Below are positions 17,530 through 26,800 of a DNA stretch of 64,000 nt, piece after piece. Location: positions 124,001 to 188,000 of the forward strand of contig NZ_PVTJ01000001.1 of the NCBI RefSeq assembly GCF_003002955.1, given 5' to 3'. Position 1 is the first letter of the stretch. The number at the start of each line of letters is the position of its first letter. The translations under genes and the position numbers were made by a program. This DNA is from Glycomyces artemisiae (lineage in GTDB: Bacteria; Actinomycetota; Actinomycetes; Mycobacteriales; Micromonosporaceae). The notes beneath the pieces were generated by a model. That model did not search any database and was not told where the DNA came from. It was given only the letters and a program-made list of their open reading frames with translations.

Positions 17530-19149
17530 TCAGAAGGGCGGGTCTCCTGGGCTGCCGACCGGGACGGGTGTCGGCTGGGGTGTGGGTGTGGGTGTGGGTT
17601 TGCGGGGTGTCTCGGGTGGCGGTGCGGTCGCTTCGCCTGGTCCGGCCGCTGCGGGTGCGGGTTCTTTGGCGTGGGGTGTGAAGCGTGTTCGGCATTTGGC
17701 TCTGGCTGCCCGGATCGAGGCGAGGGCTCGTTGCCGTTCGGCCTCTTCGGCTCGCGAGTCCAGTTCGAGTTTGAGGGTGGGGGACCATTCGGTGCGGTAG
17801 AGGCCGGTCGGGAACACGTCCCAGTCCGTGTCCTGGTGTTCGGTGTCCATGTCGGCATCGGTGCGCCAGTCGGAGCATCCGCATTCCCCGGCCTGCCCGG
17901 CCCCGGTGTCATCACCGGTGGCGGGGTGGTCGTGGTGGGTGATGGTCGCCTGGCCGGGGCCGGTCTTTTCGATCGTCCAGCCGGTGGTGTGGATGCGGCC
18001 GTGGTGGAACCGGCACAGGAGGATCAGGTTGTCGGCACTGGTGTCGCCGCCGTCGGCCCAGTGGGTGATGTGGTGGGCTTCGGTCCAGGCGACCGGCCGG
18101 TCGCACCCGTGCCAGGCGCACCCTTCGCGCTGCTCCAGTTCGAGTTTGCGGCGGAGGGCGGGGTTGGGGAGGCGGGCGGCGCGGCCGAGTTCGATCGCTT
18201 CGCCGGTGTCGTAGTTGAAGACGCCGGGGATGACCTGGGCTTCGCACGCCATCAGGCGGGCTTTGGCGACCGAGACGGGCTGGCCTTCGAGGAGCGGGGT
18301 GCGGCCGGTGTCCTTGCCCTGCAAGGTGTCGATGTCGACGGTGAGGTCGAGGGTGGCGGTGTGGCCGTGCCGCTTCACCGCGTCGGGGCTGGTGCCGTAT
18401 CCGGCGAGGAGTTGGTGGAGGGCTTCGGCGTGCCGGTTCGGCTGGGCCGGGAGCACGCCCTCGGGGTCAGCCTCGTCTTGGCGGGGTGGGGGGCAGGCGG
18501 TCTTCAGGTACTTGTCCAGGAGCCTGCCGGTGTCGCCGGAGAGTTCCCCGGAGAGGGCCCACATGCCGTTGTCGGTCTCGGCCAGCTCGATCCACTGAAG
18601 CGACTGCTCACCCAGGCTGTCAAGGAGTTCGGACTCTTCGGCGAGGTGGGCGGCCAGTTCGTCAAGGTGGCGCTGGAGGTCTTTGAAGGGGGCGTGGGTG
18701 CAGTACTGGGCGATGAGGTGTTCGGGTGTCGCGCAGAGGGTGTCGGCGTCGAAGGGGGAGGCCACGGGGGTGCGGAAGGGGGTGAGGGCGAACAGGCGCA
18801 TCGCAGGGGTGCGGTCCAGCTGCCTGACTGCGTAGGCGACCTGGTCGATCCTGGCCTGCCCCGACACAGCCGCTTCGACCAAGGCCCGGAACTTCGTGGA
18901 GAGGCGGGCGATGGCCGCGATGTCCGAAGCAGTCCGGTGGGTGAAGTCGAACTGCGACAAGAGCAGGTCCCGCAGGGCGGAGTAGCCGAAGGCGGTGCGG
19001 TGGAGGTTCTGCTCCTTCATCGCGATCACCGAGGCGAGCACCTGCGCATGGTGGGTGTTGATGGCGGCGGCCGCAGTGTCGAGGGCGGTCCGGATGGCTT
19101 GGGCCTGGTCGCTTGCGCTGGTGCGGGCTTGGATCGTGTTGGTGGCCAT
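17530..19149 (-). CDS. DUF222 / HNH endonuclease domain protein (13E12 repeat family type)
   Basis: Protein of 539 aa with a DUF222 region (about residues 20-290) and an HNH nuclease domain at about 340-400: CAWHGCDRPVAW, HHITHWADGG, then N and CRFHHGRIH, giving the Cys and His positions for zinc and metal binding. The C-terminal 80 or so residues are Pro/Thr-rich and low-complexity. Such genes are multi-copy in Actinobacteria and related to the mycobacterial 13E12 repeat; their function is unknown. ATG chosen because a GGGGGG box lies about 8 nt ahead; a GTG three codons upstream is possible. The surrounding G/T-rich DNA and repeats suggest separate acquisition. Confidence 0.88.
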   Translation of the reverse strand: MATNTIQARTSASDQAQAIRTALDTAAAAINTHHAQVLASVIAMKEQNLHRTAFGYSALRDLLLSQFDFTHRTASDIAAIARLSTKFRALVEAAVSGQARIDQVAYAVRQLDRTPAMRLFALTPFRTPVASPFDADTLCATPEHLIAQYCTHAPFKDLQRHLDELAAHLAEESELLDSLGEQSLQWIELAETDNGMWALSGELSGDTGRLLDKYLKTACPPPRQDEADPEGVLPAQPNRHAEALHQLLAGYGTSPDAVKRHGHTATLDLTVDIDTLQGKDTGRTPLLEGQPVSVAKARLMACEAQVIPGVFNYDTGEAIELGRAARLPNPALRRKLELEQREGCAWHGCDRPVAWTEAHHITHWADGGDTSADNLILLCRFHHGRIHTTGWTIEKTGPGQATITHHDHPATGDDTGAGQAGECGCSDWRTDADMDTEHQDTDWDVFPTGLYRTEWSPTLKLELDSRAEEAERQRALASIRAARAKCRTRFTPHAKEPAPAAAGPGEATAPPPETPRKPTPTPTPQPTPVPVGSPGDPPF

Positions 19150-19204
19150 CGGGATCACCCCCCTGTTGTGTTGTTGTGCTTTGCGTGTTCGCTGGTGTGT
19201 TTCA

Positions 19205-19273
19205 ATTGTGACGCTGTGTGCTAAAGTGCGTCAACACCCAGAAGGGTGATCTTTGGTGAGGAAGTTTCACCAA
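19205..19273 (-). promoter_or_regulatory. Promoter and inverted repeat upstream of the DUF222/HNH gene
   Basis: On the minus strand TTGACG (19229-19234) and CACAAT (19205-19210) are separated by 18 nt, a good vegetative promoter. Just upstream, TTGGTGA / TCACCAA (19253-19273, 7-nt loop) forms an operator-like inverted repeat. Confidence 0.55.
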
Positions 19274-19460
19274 GTCCCACCCGTACCACTACTCTCCTTC
19301 CCGCCCGCCCCCGGACCCCAAGGCCGCCAACCCAACCCAAGCGCAATGGGACCTCTTCGTCGCTGCCCGCTCTAACCCCAACCCCAAACCACCCGTCAGC
19401 CGAAGTCCCTTGACATGATCCGCCGCCCGGAACGCCCCCTTCGCGTCCCGAGCGGCGGTC
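19274..19460. other. Noncoding spacer
   Basis: Between the HNH promoter and the hairpin that ends the next minus-strand operon. It is rich in C/A on the plus strand, and I see no gene, RNA or repeat. Confidence 0.6.
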
Positions 19461-19492
19461 GGCGCCGGGGGCTTCCGCAGACCCCCGGCGCC
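19461..19492 (-). terminator. Hairpin at the end of the glycosyltransferase operon
   Basis: Stem GGCGCCGGGGG / CCCCCGGCGCC, 10-nt loop, a few bases after the stop of the minus-strand gene. No T tract follows. Confidence 0.6.
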
Positions 19493-19495
19493 GGT

Positions 19496-22400
19496 CTATG
19501 ACACCGCCACCGAGTCGAACACGGCCGCACCGGGATCGGACCCGTCGTGCGAGGTGACGAACAGGCCGATCACGGCCCCGCCTGCCAGCTCGACGGTGCC
19601 GAACGCCGACCAGACCTCGCCGTCGGGCGACCACGAGGCCGTCACGGTGTCGCCGGTCCGGCTGAGCCGCAGCCACATCGGGGCGCCGTCGCCGGTCCCG
19701 GCGGTGTCGGTGCCGAACCCGGACTGGAGGTGCACGCCGTTGCCGGGCGTCACCGCCAGCAGCGCGTAGTCGGCGCCCGCTTCGGGCGAGGACTTGACCA
19801 TGACCCCGGCCTTCGCCCAGTCGTCGGTGTCCTCCTGCGAGAGCACGCGCGCGGTGATCTGCCCGTCGCCGTCGAGCGGCTGGTGGCAGTAGTGGAACTG
19901 GTCCGCGTCGCCCCAGATGTCGTCCCCGGCGCCGACGATCGTCCACGTGCCGCCCGAGACCACTGCGTCGCCGGGCATCCGCGGCGCGCCGACGTCCTCG
20001 CACGTCCACGGCTCCGGGACCTCCGGTGCGGCATCGGATATCGCGATCGAGTCGAACACGGCCGTGTTCGACTCGCTCCCGTCGTGGGAGGTCACGAACA
20101 GCCCCACGGTCGCCGGGCCCGCGAGCGTGGCGGCCGCGAACGGCTCCCACGCCAGGCCGTCGGGGGAGTGGTACGCGGTGACCTGCGACCCGTCCCGGAC
20201 CAGCCGCAGCCACACGGGCGCCGCGGTGTCAGGACCGTCCACATCGGTGTCGAACCCGGTCTGGAAGTGCACGCCTTCGGCGGCCGTGGCCATGGCCGCC
20301 GCGTACGGGGAGCCCTCCTCGGCCGTGGATTTGATCATCACTCCGGCCTTCGCCCAGTCGTTCGTGTCCTCCAGCGACGCGACCCTCGCGATGATCTCGC
20401 CGTCGCCGTCGAGCGCCCTGTGGCAGTAGTGGAACTGGTCCGCGTCGCCCCAGATGTCGTCCCCGGCGCCCGTGAGCGCCGCGGTCCCGTCCGGATCGAA
20501 CGCCGCCGAGCCCGCGATCGCCGGAGCGCCCACGTCCTCGCACGTCAGCCCCGGGTCCGCCGCCGCGACCTCGACCGAGTCGAAGAAGGCCGTGGAGAAC
20601 TGCGTGTTGTCGTGCGCCGTCGAGAACAGCCCCACCTGCGCGTTCGCCGACATCGGCACCGTCGCCGACCCGATCGCGGTCCACGTCTCGCCGTCGTCCG
20701 ACAGCTCGGCGGTGAACTCGTCGCCCGCGCGCGTCAGCCGCAGCCACGCCGCGCCCTCGGTGTACGCGAAGCCGCCGCCGTCGGTCCCGAAGTCCGCCTG
20801 GAAGTGCGCGCCGTGCTCAGGCGTCACCGCGACCGCGGCGTACGCCGCGCCCTCCTCGGCCGACTCCTTCACCATGATCCCGGCCTTCGCCCACGGGTTC
20901 GTCGCCTCCTGCGCCGTCAGCCGGGCCGTGATCGACCCGTCCCCGATCAGCGGCCGGTGCACGAAATGGAACTCGTCGGTCTGGTCCCAGATGTCCCAGC
21001 CCGCGCCCGTCACCGTGAACTCGCCGTCCTCGAAGCTGCTGAGCCCCAACTGGGTCCGCTCCCCGATGTCCGTCGACTCCCACGGCGCGGGCGGGTACGG
21101 CAGCTCGTCGAACGCCGCCGTCACCGACACGTCCTCGTCCGGCACGGTGAACACGTGCTGCTGCTCCGCGCCCGTCGACCAGCCCGCGAACGCGAACCGC
21201 GACCCGCCCGCGTACTGCGGCGACTCCGCGCCGAGCACGTACTCGGTGCCCACGACCATCCGCTTCACCGCCGTCCCGTACGGCCGCCCGTCGAGCGTGA
21301 ACTCCAGGCCCGGCGGGTCCGTCCCGATCGACACCTCCACCGTGTTCGGATGCACGTCCACATAGGCCGTATCGGTCAGGCCGCCGGAATCGGTGGCCGT
21401 CACCGTGATCCGGTAGAACGTGTTGTCACCGCCGTGCGGCGCCCGCGGGATCTCGATCTCGCCCGAACCGCCTTCGGCCGGGCCGTAGAACGGGTGCACG
21501 TGGTCGGCGTGGTGGAACTGCACGGTCCACGACAGCGACGCCGCCCCCAGCTCCCCGTCCTCGGGGTCGGTCGCCGCACCCGAGAACGCGATCACGTCCC
21601 CGCCGTCGTACGTCAGGCCCGCTTCGGGCGTCAGCACCACCGCCTCGGGCCGCGTATTGCCCACCTGGACCTCGACCTGGGCGTGCGCCGTCTTGTCCCC
21701 GTCCGAGACCGTCAGCACCGCCTGGTAGACCCCGTCCTCGGTGTACGTGTGCACCGGGTCGGCCTCCGTCGCGGCCTCCCCGTCGCCGAAGTCCCACGAA
21801 TAGGCCAGGCCGTCCCCGTCCGGGTCGTTCGACCCCGCCGACGAGAACGCCACCTCCAAGGGCCCGTAACCGGAGTCGGGCGACGCCGACGCCTTCGCCA
21901 CCGGCGTCCGGTTCCCGCCCGAAGGCGCGATCCGGTACAGCTCGCCGGGGTAGATGTTCAACTGGTACAGCGCCCCGTCCGGCCCGGTCCGGAGCTCGAC
22001 CGGCGTGCCCGCGTCCAGGTCGAAGTCGTGCACCCCGACCACGGTCTCGAACGCCGCGTCCATCTCCAGGTACTTCACGAACCCCAGCGTGTAGTCCGCG
22101 AAGAACACCGCGCCCTCGTACTGCTCGCCGAGCAGCCCGCCCTCGTAGACCTCGACCGAGGAGATCGAGCCCGCGCTCGCGGGCGGCGCCGTGTGCTGGT
22201 AGGCGTACACCGGCTGCGCGTACGGGCAGTCCTCGCACACCCCCTCCACGTGCGGCCACCCGTAGTTCGCGCCGCGCTCGATGAGGTTCAGCTCCTCCCA
22301 CTCCGAGCCGCCCACGTCCCCCGCGAGGATCTTCCCCGCGTTCGGTCCATCGGGGACGAAATCCCACCGGAACGAGTTCCGCAGCCCGTACGCCCACACC

Positions 22401-23026
22401 GACGGCTCCGCCCCCGGCGTGTCCACGAACGGGTTGTCCGCCGGGATCGAGCCGTCCGGGTTGATCCGGTGCATCTTCCCGTGCACGTTCCCCAGGTTCG
22501 GCGGGTTCTGGTTGTTCGTGTTCATCCCGAGCGTCCAGTACAGCTTCCCGTCCGGGCCGAACTTGACGCTCCCCGAGTGGTGGAACACGTTCGCGTCCTG
22601 GTGCGACTGGATGAGCACCAGCTCCGAAGCCGAGTCGATCTCGTGCCCGCTCATCGTGAAGCGGCTCAACCGGTCCAGGTTGTCCGCCGCCGTGTATCCC
22701 ACGTACACGTAGCCGTTCGACGCGAAGTCCGGGTCCAGTTCGAAACCCAGCAGCCCCCGCTCGTCCGACCCGGCCGTCGCCAGCTCGATCAGCGGGTGCT
22801 CGTGCAGCTCCCCGCCGTGCACCAGCTCGATGTCGCCGTTCTTCTCCGCCACCAGGATGTCCCCGTCGGGCGTGAACCGGAACGACGTCGGCTCCTCCAG
22901 GCCGCCCACCACGAGCAGCTTCTCGAACTCCTCCGGGGGCGCCGCCGTCGCCGCCCCCGGCACCACCAGCAGCGCGGCGCCCACGACGGCGCCGGCGGCC
23001 AAGCGGCCCAACCTCTTACCGAGCAT
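19496..23026 (-). CDS. Secreted sugar-dehydrogenase-like protein with PKD and three jelly-roll repeats
   Basis: Exported multidomain protein (1176 aa). A signal peptide (1-28, ending AATA) leads into a glucose/sorbosone-dehydrogenase-like beta-propeller (about 35-365; GDILVAEKNG, RGLLGFELDPDF, GPDGKLYWTLG, YGLRNSFRWDF). A PKD domain with YSWDFGDG follows, then another Ig-like region and a VTAAFDE repeat. The last 500 or so residues are three tandem DUF1349/concanavalin-like modules, each with an (D)DIW..xxFHxxHR and WAKAGIMVK core. Copies two and three share exact DNA. It probably binds or oxidises polysaccharide outside the cell; the substrate is unknown. Last gene of the glycosyltransferase operon. 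Confidence 0.82.
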   Translation of the reverse strand: MLGKRLGRLAAGAVVGAALLVVPGAATAAPPEEFEKLLVVGGLEEPTSFRFTPDGDILVAEKNGDIELVHGGELHEHPLIELATAGSDERGLLGFELDPDFASNGYVYVGYTAADNLDRLSRFTMSGHEIDSASELVLIQSHQDANVFHHSGSVKFGPDGKLYWTLGMNTNNQNPPNLGNVHGKMHRINPDGSIPADNPFVDTPGAEPSVWAYGLRNSFRWDFVPDGPNAGKILAGDVGGSEWEELNLIERGANYGWPHVEGVCEDCPYAQPVYAYQHTAPPASAGSISSVEVYEGGLLGEQYEGAVFFADYTLGFVKYLEMDAAFETVVGVHDFDLDAGTPVELRTGPDGALYQLNIYPGELYRIAPSGGNRTPVAKASASPDSGYGPLEVAFSSAGSNDPDGDGLAYSWDFGDGEAATEADPVHTYTEDGVYQAVLTVSDGDKTAHAQVEVQVGNTRPEAVVLTPEAGLTYDGGDVIAFSGAATDPEDGELGAASLSWTVQFHHADHVHPFYGPAEGGSGEIEIPRAPHGGDNTFYRITVTATDSGGLTDTAYVDVHPNTVEVSIGTDPPGLEFTLDGRPYGTAVKRMVVGTEYVLGAESPQYAGGSRFAFAGWSTGAEQQHVFTVPDEDVSVTAAFDELPYPPAPWESTDIGERTQLGLSSFEDGEFTVTGAGWDIWDQTDEFHFVHRPLIGDGSITARLTAQEATNPWAKAGIMVKESAEEGAAYAAVAVTPEHGAHFQADFGTDGGGFAYTEGAAWLRLTRAGDEFTAELSDDGETWTAIGSATVPMSANAQVGLFSTAHDNTQFSTAFFDSVEVAAADPGLTCEDVGAPAIAGSAAFDPDGTAALTGAGDDIWGDADQFHYCHRALDGDGEIIARVASLEDTNDWAKAGVMIKSTAEEGSPYAAAMATAAEGVHFQTGFDTDVDGPDTAAPVWLRLVRDGSQVTAYHSPDGLAWEPFAAATLAGPATVGLFVTSHDGSESNTAVFDSIAISDAAPEVPEPWTCEDVGAPRMPGDAVVSGGTWTIVGAGDDIWGDADQFHYCHQPLDGDGQITARVLSQEDTDDWAKAGVMVKSSPEAGADYALLAVTPGNGVHLQSGFGTDTAGTGDGAPMWLRLSRTGDTVTASWSPDGEVWSAFGTVELAGGAVIGLFVTSHDGSDPGAAVFDSVAVS
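19883..20470 (-). repeat. Exact 51-bp repeat inside the jelly-roll modules
   Basis: The 51 bp at 19883-19933 are identical to 20420-20470. Both encode the GAGDDIWGDADQFHYCH segment of successive modules. Identity at every third codon position points to recent duplication or gene conversion. A diverged third copy is near 20960-21010. Confidence 0.9.
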
Positions 23027-24455
23027 GTACGACTCCCTCGTCGACCTCGTCGGACTGGTCCAGCCCGTGGACCGTCAGCTCCCAGAAATGGCGCTTGCTG
23101 GGCCGCAGCAGCTGCCCGAACGCCTTGTACGCCGCCACGCTCATGAGGCCCCAGTACAAGGGGACGGTGAGCATCGCCCGCACCGCCGCGTACAGGCCGC
23201 GCTTGAGGCAGCCGAGCATGAGCGCGTAGCACATGAGCGCATTGCCCGCGATCATCGCGAACATGCCGCCGTAGAGCACCGCCGGCGGGAACAGCGGCTC
23301 CATCCACTGCGGCCCGAACACGAAGTACGACAGCGTCATCGCCCACATCAGCGGGTTGACGAGCGTCGTCACCGTCGAGAACCCCAGCGTCAGGTGGATC
23401 GCCAGGGTCTTCCTCGTCCCCAGCTCCCGCCACAGCTTCAGCGGCTCCCGCGAGTGCACCAGCCACGTCTGGAGGTACCCCTTGATCCACCTGCTGCGCT
23501 GGCGGATCCAGTTGCCCAGGCGGGAGTTCGCCTCCTCCTCGGTGACCGAGACGATCATCCGCACGTCCCAGCCGCGCCGGGCGATGCGGATGCCGAGGTC
23601 GGCGTCCTCGGTGACGTTGAACGGGTCCCAGCCGCCGAGGTCGCGCAGCGCGTCGATCCGGAAGTGGTTCGACGTGCCGCCCAAGGGGATCGCGAGCCGG
23701 TGCCGGTCCATGCCGTGGAGGGTGAGGCTGAAGTTCGTGGCGTACTCGGCCGAGAAGCACGTGGTCAGCCAGTTCGTCCACGGGTTCCAGTACTGGAGCT
23801 CGGCCTGCACGCACACGACCCGGTCGGGGAGCACCCGGAACGCCAGGGCCGCCTTGCGGAGCTGGTCGGGGTCGGGCCGGTCCTCGGCGTCGAAGATGAC
23901 GCACAGCTCGCCGGTGGCCTGGGCCAGGCCCACGTTGCACGCCTTGGGCTTCGTCTTCGGCGCCGAGTCGGGGACGACGACCGTGCGGAAGGTCCGCCCG
24001 GGCCGCTGCTGCGCGATGGCGGCCCGGGTCTCGCCGTCGTCGGCCTCCACGAGCAGGAGGATCTCCAGCTTCTCGGGCGGGTAGTCCATTGCGGACAGGC
24101 GGCGGACGAGCCCGGGGACGACCGCGGCCTCCCGGTACAGCGGCACGAGGACCGTGTACCGCGGCAGCTCGGCGTCGGGGAACGTCTCCAGCGCACCGGG
24201 TTCGAACCGCATGGCGGTGGAGCGGCCGGAGCCGAGCACCATCGCGAGCTTGAACCCGATCACGGCCAGGTACAGGACGATGAGGGCGAACATGCCGCCC
24301 TGCGCCCATTGCAGCGGGCTCGGCCCGAACCCGGTGAGCAGGTCGACGGCGATCGCCGCGGCGACGAACCCGACGAGGGCGAGCGCGAGGGCGGTCTGGC
24401 CGGTGGAGAGGAGCCGCTGGGCGCTGAGGCCCGCGGGCGGGGCGTCGGGGTTCAC
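23016..24455 (-). CDS. Processive-type family 2 glycosyltransferase, membrane bound
   Basis: Membrane GT2 (479 aa) of the cellulose/hyaluronan/poly-GlcNAc synthase type. Two hydrophobic segments at the N-terminus precede a GT-A domain with VLVPLYREA, the DxD-like VIFDAEDRPDP, the TED motif NVTEDADLGIR and QRSRW (the Q-x-x-R-W product-binding motif), then several C-terminal membrane helices. It would polymerise a UDP-sugar into a glycan at the membrane; the sugar cannot be told. GTG start overlaps the stop of the upstream gene (GTGA), so they are co-translated. The stop overlaps the next gene's start by 11 nt. Confidence 0.87.
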   Translation of the reverse strand: MNPDAPPAGLSAQRLLSTGQTALALALVGFVAAAIAVDLLTGFGPSPLQWAQGGMFALIVLYLAVIGFKLAMVLGSGRSTAMRFEPGALETFPDAELPRYTVLVPLYREAAVVPGLVRRLSAMDYPPEKLEILLLVEADDGETRAAIAQQRPGRTFRTVVVPDSAPKTKPKACNVGLAQATGELCVIFDAEDRPDPDQLRKAALAFRVLPDRVVCVQAELQYWNPWTNWLTTCFSAEYATNFSLTLHGMDRHRLAIPLGGTSNHFRIDALRDLGGWDPFNVTEDADLGIRIARRGWDVRMIVSVTEEEANSRLGNWIRQRSRWIKGYLQTWLVHSREPLKLWRELGTRKTLAIHLTLGFSTVTTLVNPLMWAMTLSYFVFGPQWMEPLFPPAVLYGGMFAMIAGNALMCYALMLGCLKRGLYAAVRAMLTVPLYWGLMSVAAYKAFGQLLRPSKRHFWELTVHGLDQSDEVDEGVVHAR

Positions 24456-26800
24456 GCGGCACCGTCCTCGGCGCGGTAGACGAGCCGGTCGCCCTCGTCG
24501 TAGACGAGGTCGTAGTCGTCTTCGAGGGTCTCGGTGCCCCACAGGGCCTCCCAGACGTCGTCCTCGGAGCCGGGCGTCGCCCGCATGTAGATCCACTCGA
24601 CCCCCGCGGCGTGCGGGTCCGCGAGGGCCTCCTCCCAGATCCGGTACGAGCCTTCGTAGATGAGCGAGCCGGTGGGCACCTGGGACTCGAACGTCACCGA
24701 CTCGTTCTCGAACGACATCATGAGCGTGGTGCCGCCGTCGTGGTGCTCGCGCAGCCACGCGGAGACGGCGGCGTTGTCGGCCTCCCAGCCGCTGGCGCGG
24801 TACTCGACGGCCTCGTCGAGCGTGACGGCGCCGCCGACGGCGAGGGTCGCCCCGGCGACCGCGGCCCCGGCGAGGGCCCCGGCGGCGATGCGCCGGCCCG
24901 GCAGGAGCGGCACGAGCCGCCCCACGAGGTACCCGGCGAAGACCGCGGCGGGGATGAGCATGATGAGTCCGAAGCGGACGTTGTAGAGCGCGCCCATGAC
25001 CTCCCTGACGTGGAGGGGCCGCTCGCCGGTGTACAGGGCCCACACGAAGAACGGGATGAAGACGAGCATCGCGTAGGGCACGAGCCGCCTCGATCCGAGC
25101 CGCTGCTGCACCGCGTAGAGGACGAGCCCCGCGACTCCCAGTGCGGCCGTGGCGATCCCGAGATTGTGGAGCGAGGCGAAGCCGTAGGTCTCCATCGCGG
25201 TCGGCAGCGACCCGACGTTGGCCTCGCCGTCGGCGACCCACAGGGACGAGTCGGCGTACTCGCCGGACTTCCAGTTCATGGCGTCGCCGAAGATCGCGAG
25301 GTTCCACGCCAGCCAGCCGAGGACCCCGGCTCCGGCGACGAACCCGAACACGACGAGCGAGCCCTCGGTGTGCGCGTACCTGCGGTGGCGGCGCAGCGCG
25401 GTGAACGCGACGATCGCGGCGGTGACGGCGAAGAGGATCCAGCCCTCGTAGCGGGTCAGGGTCGCGGCGAGGACCGCGCCGGAGGCCAGCGACAGGTCGC
25501 GGATGCGCCCTCCGGTGCACCACTCGTGGAGGTAGTGGAGGGCGGTGATCGCGCACGCGAACAGCAGCAGCTCGGTCATGGCCGTGGCCTGGAGGTACAG
25601 CACGTTCGGGTTGAGCGCGAAGAGCCCCGCGGCGGTGAGGCCCCCGGCCCAGTGGCCCGAGAGCGACCGGGCGTGGGCGAACAGGAACCGCACTGAGACC
25701 ACATAGGACGCCATCGAGACGGCGGCCCCGGCGAACCCGTTGAGGTACAGCCCCTCCCACAGCGACAGCGGCGCTGCGAGGAGGTGCGGGAGCGGGAGCC
25801 AGACGCCGCCGAGCTGGGCGAGCCCGGCGGTGGGGCTGTCGACGACGCGCCTGGCGATGAGCAGGTGCGAGTTGGCGTCCTTGTACGCCAGCAGGTACCC
25901 GTGGTCGGCGAAGTAGAGGTACGCGGCGACCGCGACGGCGACGGCCGCCAGGGCGACCAGGGCCGCGCCGGGGTCCTTCGGGGCCGCCAGGCGCCGGGCC
26001 CAGCCGAGGCGGCGGGCGTCGCGCACCATGTGGCCGTAGACGACCGCGAGGCTCACGAGGGACTTGACGACGACCGACAGGCGCGCCCCGGTCTGCTCGC
26101 CGTGCTCCCTCGGGTAGTGCTCGACGGGGTGCTCGACGATGCGGGCGCCGTCGCCGGAGATGCGGCACAGCAGCTCGGGGGAGATGGCGGCGGCCTCGCC
26201 GGACAGGCGCAGGTCCTGGAGGAGCGAGCGGTCGATGAGCTTGTACGCGCAGTCGACGTCGCGCCCGGGGACCCGCAGCAGGGTCTTGCACAGGAGGGTC
26301 CACACCTTGGCGTTGAGGCGGCGGCGCCACGGGTCGGCGCGCCTGCGGCGGTAGCCGATGACGGCGTCGGCGCGCTCCTCCTTCTTGCGCTCGCGCAGGC
26401 GGACCAGGTCCTCGGCGCGGAACTGGCAGTCGGCGTCGGTCAGCAGGATCTCGCGGAACCCGGTGCGCCGCAGGGCGGTCTCCAGTCCGGTGCGCACGGC
26501 CGCGCCGTAGCCCTGGTTGCGCTCGTGGTGGACGGCGATGACGCGTCCGGGGTGGGCGGCGGCGAGCCGGTCGATGATCGCGCCGGTGCGGTCGTCGCTG
26601 CCGTCGTCCACGACGACGACCGCGTGCGGAACGCCTTCGCGGACAAGGGTCGACAGGAAGTCCTGCACGGTCGAGGCCACGTTCGCCTCCTCTCGGAAGG
26701 CGGGCATGACCACGGCCACGCCGTCAGTCGGCGGCGGCGCCGCCGTTCGGACCGGGGAGTGCTGCGGCTGGTCGGCGATGATCGTCAAGGGAATCTCCAT
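24452..26800 (-). CDS. Fused polyprenol-phosphate GT2 and multi-membrane GT-C glycosyltransferase
   Basis: A 782-aa fusion. Residues about 25-260 are a GtrB/DPM1-like GT2 (VVMPAFREEANV, VVVVDDGSDDRTG, LLTDADCQF), which would load a sugar onto a polyprenyl phosphate. From about 290 the protein is a polytopic GT-C (ArnT/PMT-like): YKDANSHLLIARRVVDS is the acidic first loop, followed by PLPHLLAAPL, LNPNVLYLQATAMTE and about ten membrane segments, with a soluble C-terminal domain. A GtrA-like flippase is encoded just upstream. The start at 26800 overlaps gtrA by 77 nt; a GTG at 26752 is an alternative. Confidence 0.83.
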   Translation of the reverse strand: MEIPLTIIADQPQHSPVRTAAPPPTDGVAVVMPAFREEANVASTVQDFLSTLVREGVPHAVVVVDDGSDDRTGAIIDRLAAAHPGRVIAVHHERNQGYGAAVRTGLETALRRTGFREILLTDADCQFRAEDLVRLRERKKEERADAVIGYRRRRADPWRRRLNAKVWTLLCKTLLRVPGRDVDCAYKLIDRSLLQDLRLSGEAAAISPELLCRISGDGARIVEHPVEHYPREHGEQTGARLSVVVKSLVSLAVVYGHMVRDARRLGWARRLAAPKDPGAALVALAAVAVAVAAYLYFADHGYLLAYKDANSHLLIARRVVDSPTAGLAQLGGVWLPLPHLLAAPLSLWEGLYLNGFAGAAVSMASYVVSVRFLFAHARSLSGHWAGGLTAAGLFALNPNVLYLQATAMTELLLFACAITALHYLHEWCTGGRIRDLSLASGAVLAATLTRYEGWILFAVTAAIVAFTALRRHRRYAHTEGSLVVFGFVAGAGVLGWLAWNLAIFGDAMNWKSGEYADSSLWVADGEANVGSLPTAMETYGFASLHNLGIATAALGVAGLVLYAVQQRLGSRRLVPYAMLVFIPFFVWALYTGERPLHVREVMGALYNVRFGLIMLIPAAVFAGYLVGRLVPLLPGRRIAAGALAGAAVAGATLAVGGAVTLDEAVEYRASGWEADNAAVSAWLREHHDGGTTLMMSFENESVTFESQVPTGSLIYEGSYRIWEEALADPHAAGVEWIYMRATPGSEDDVWEALWGTETLEDDYDLVYDEGDRLVYRAEDGAA

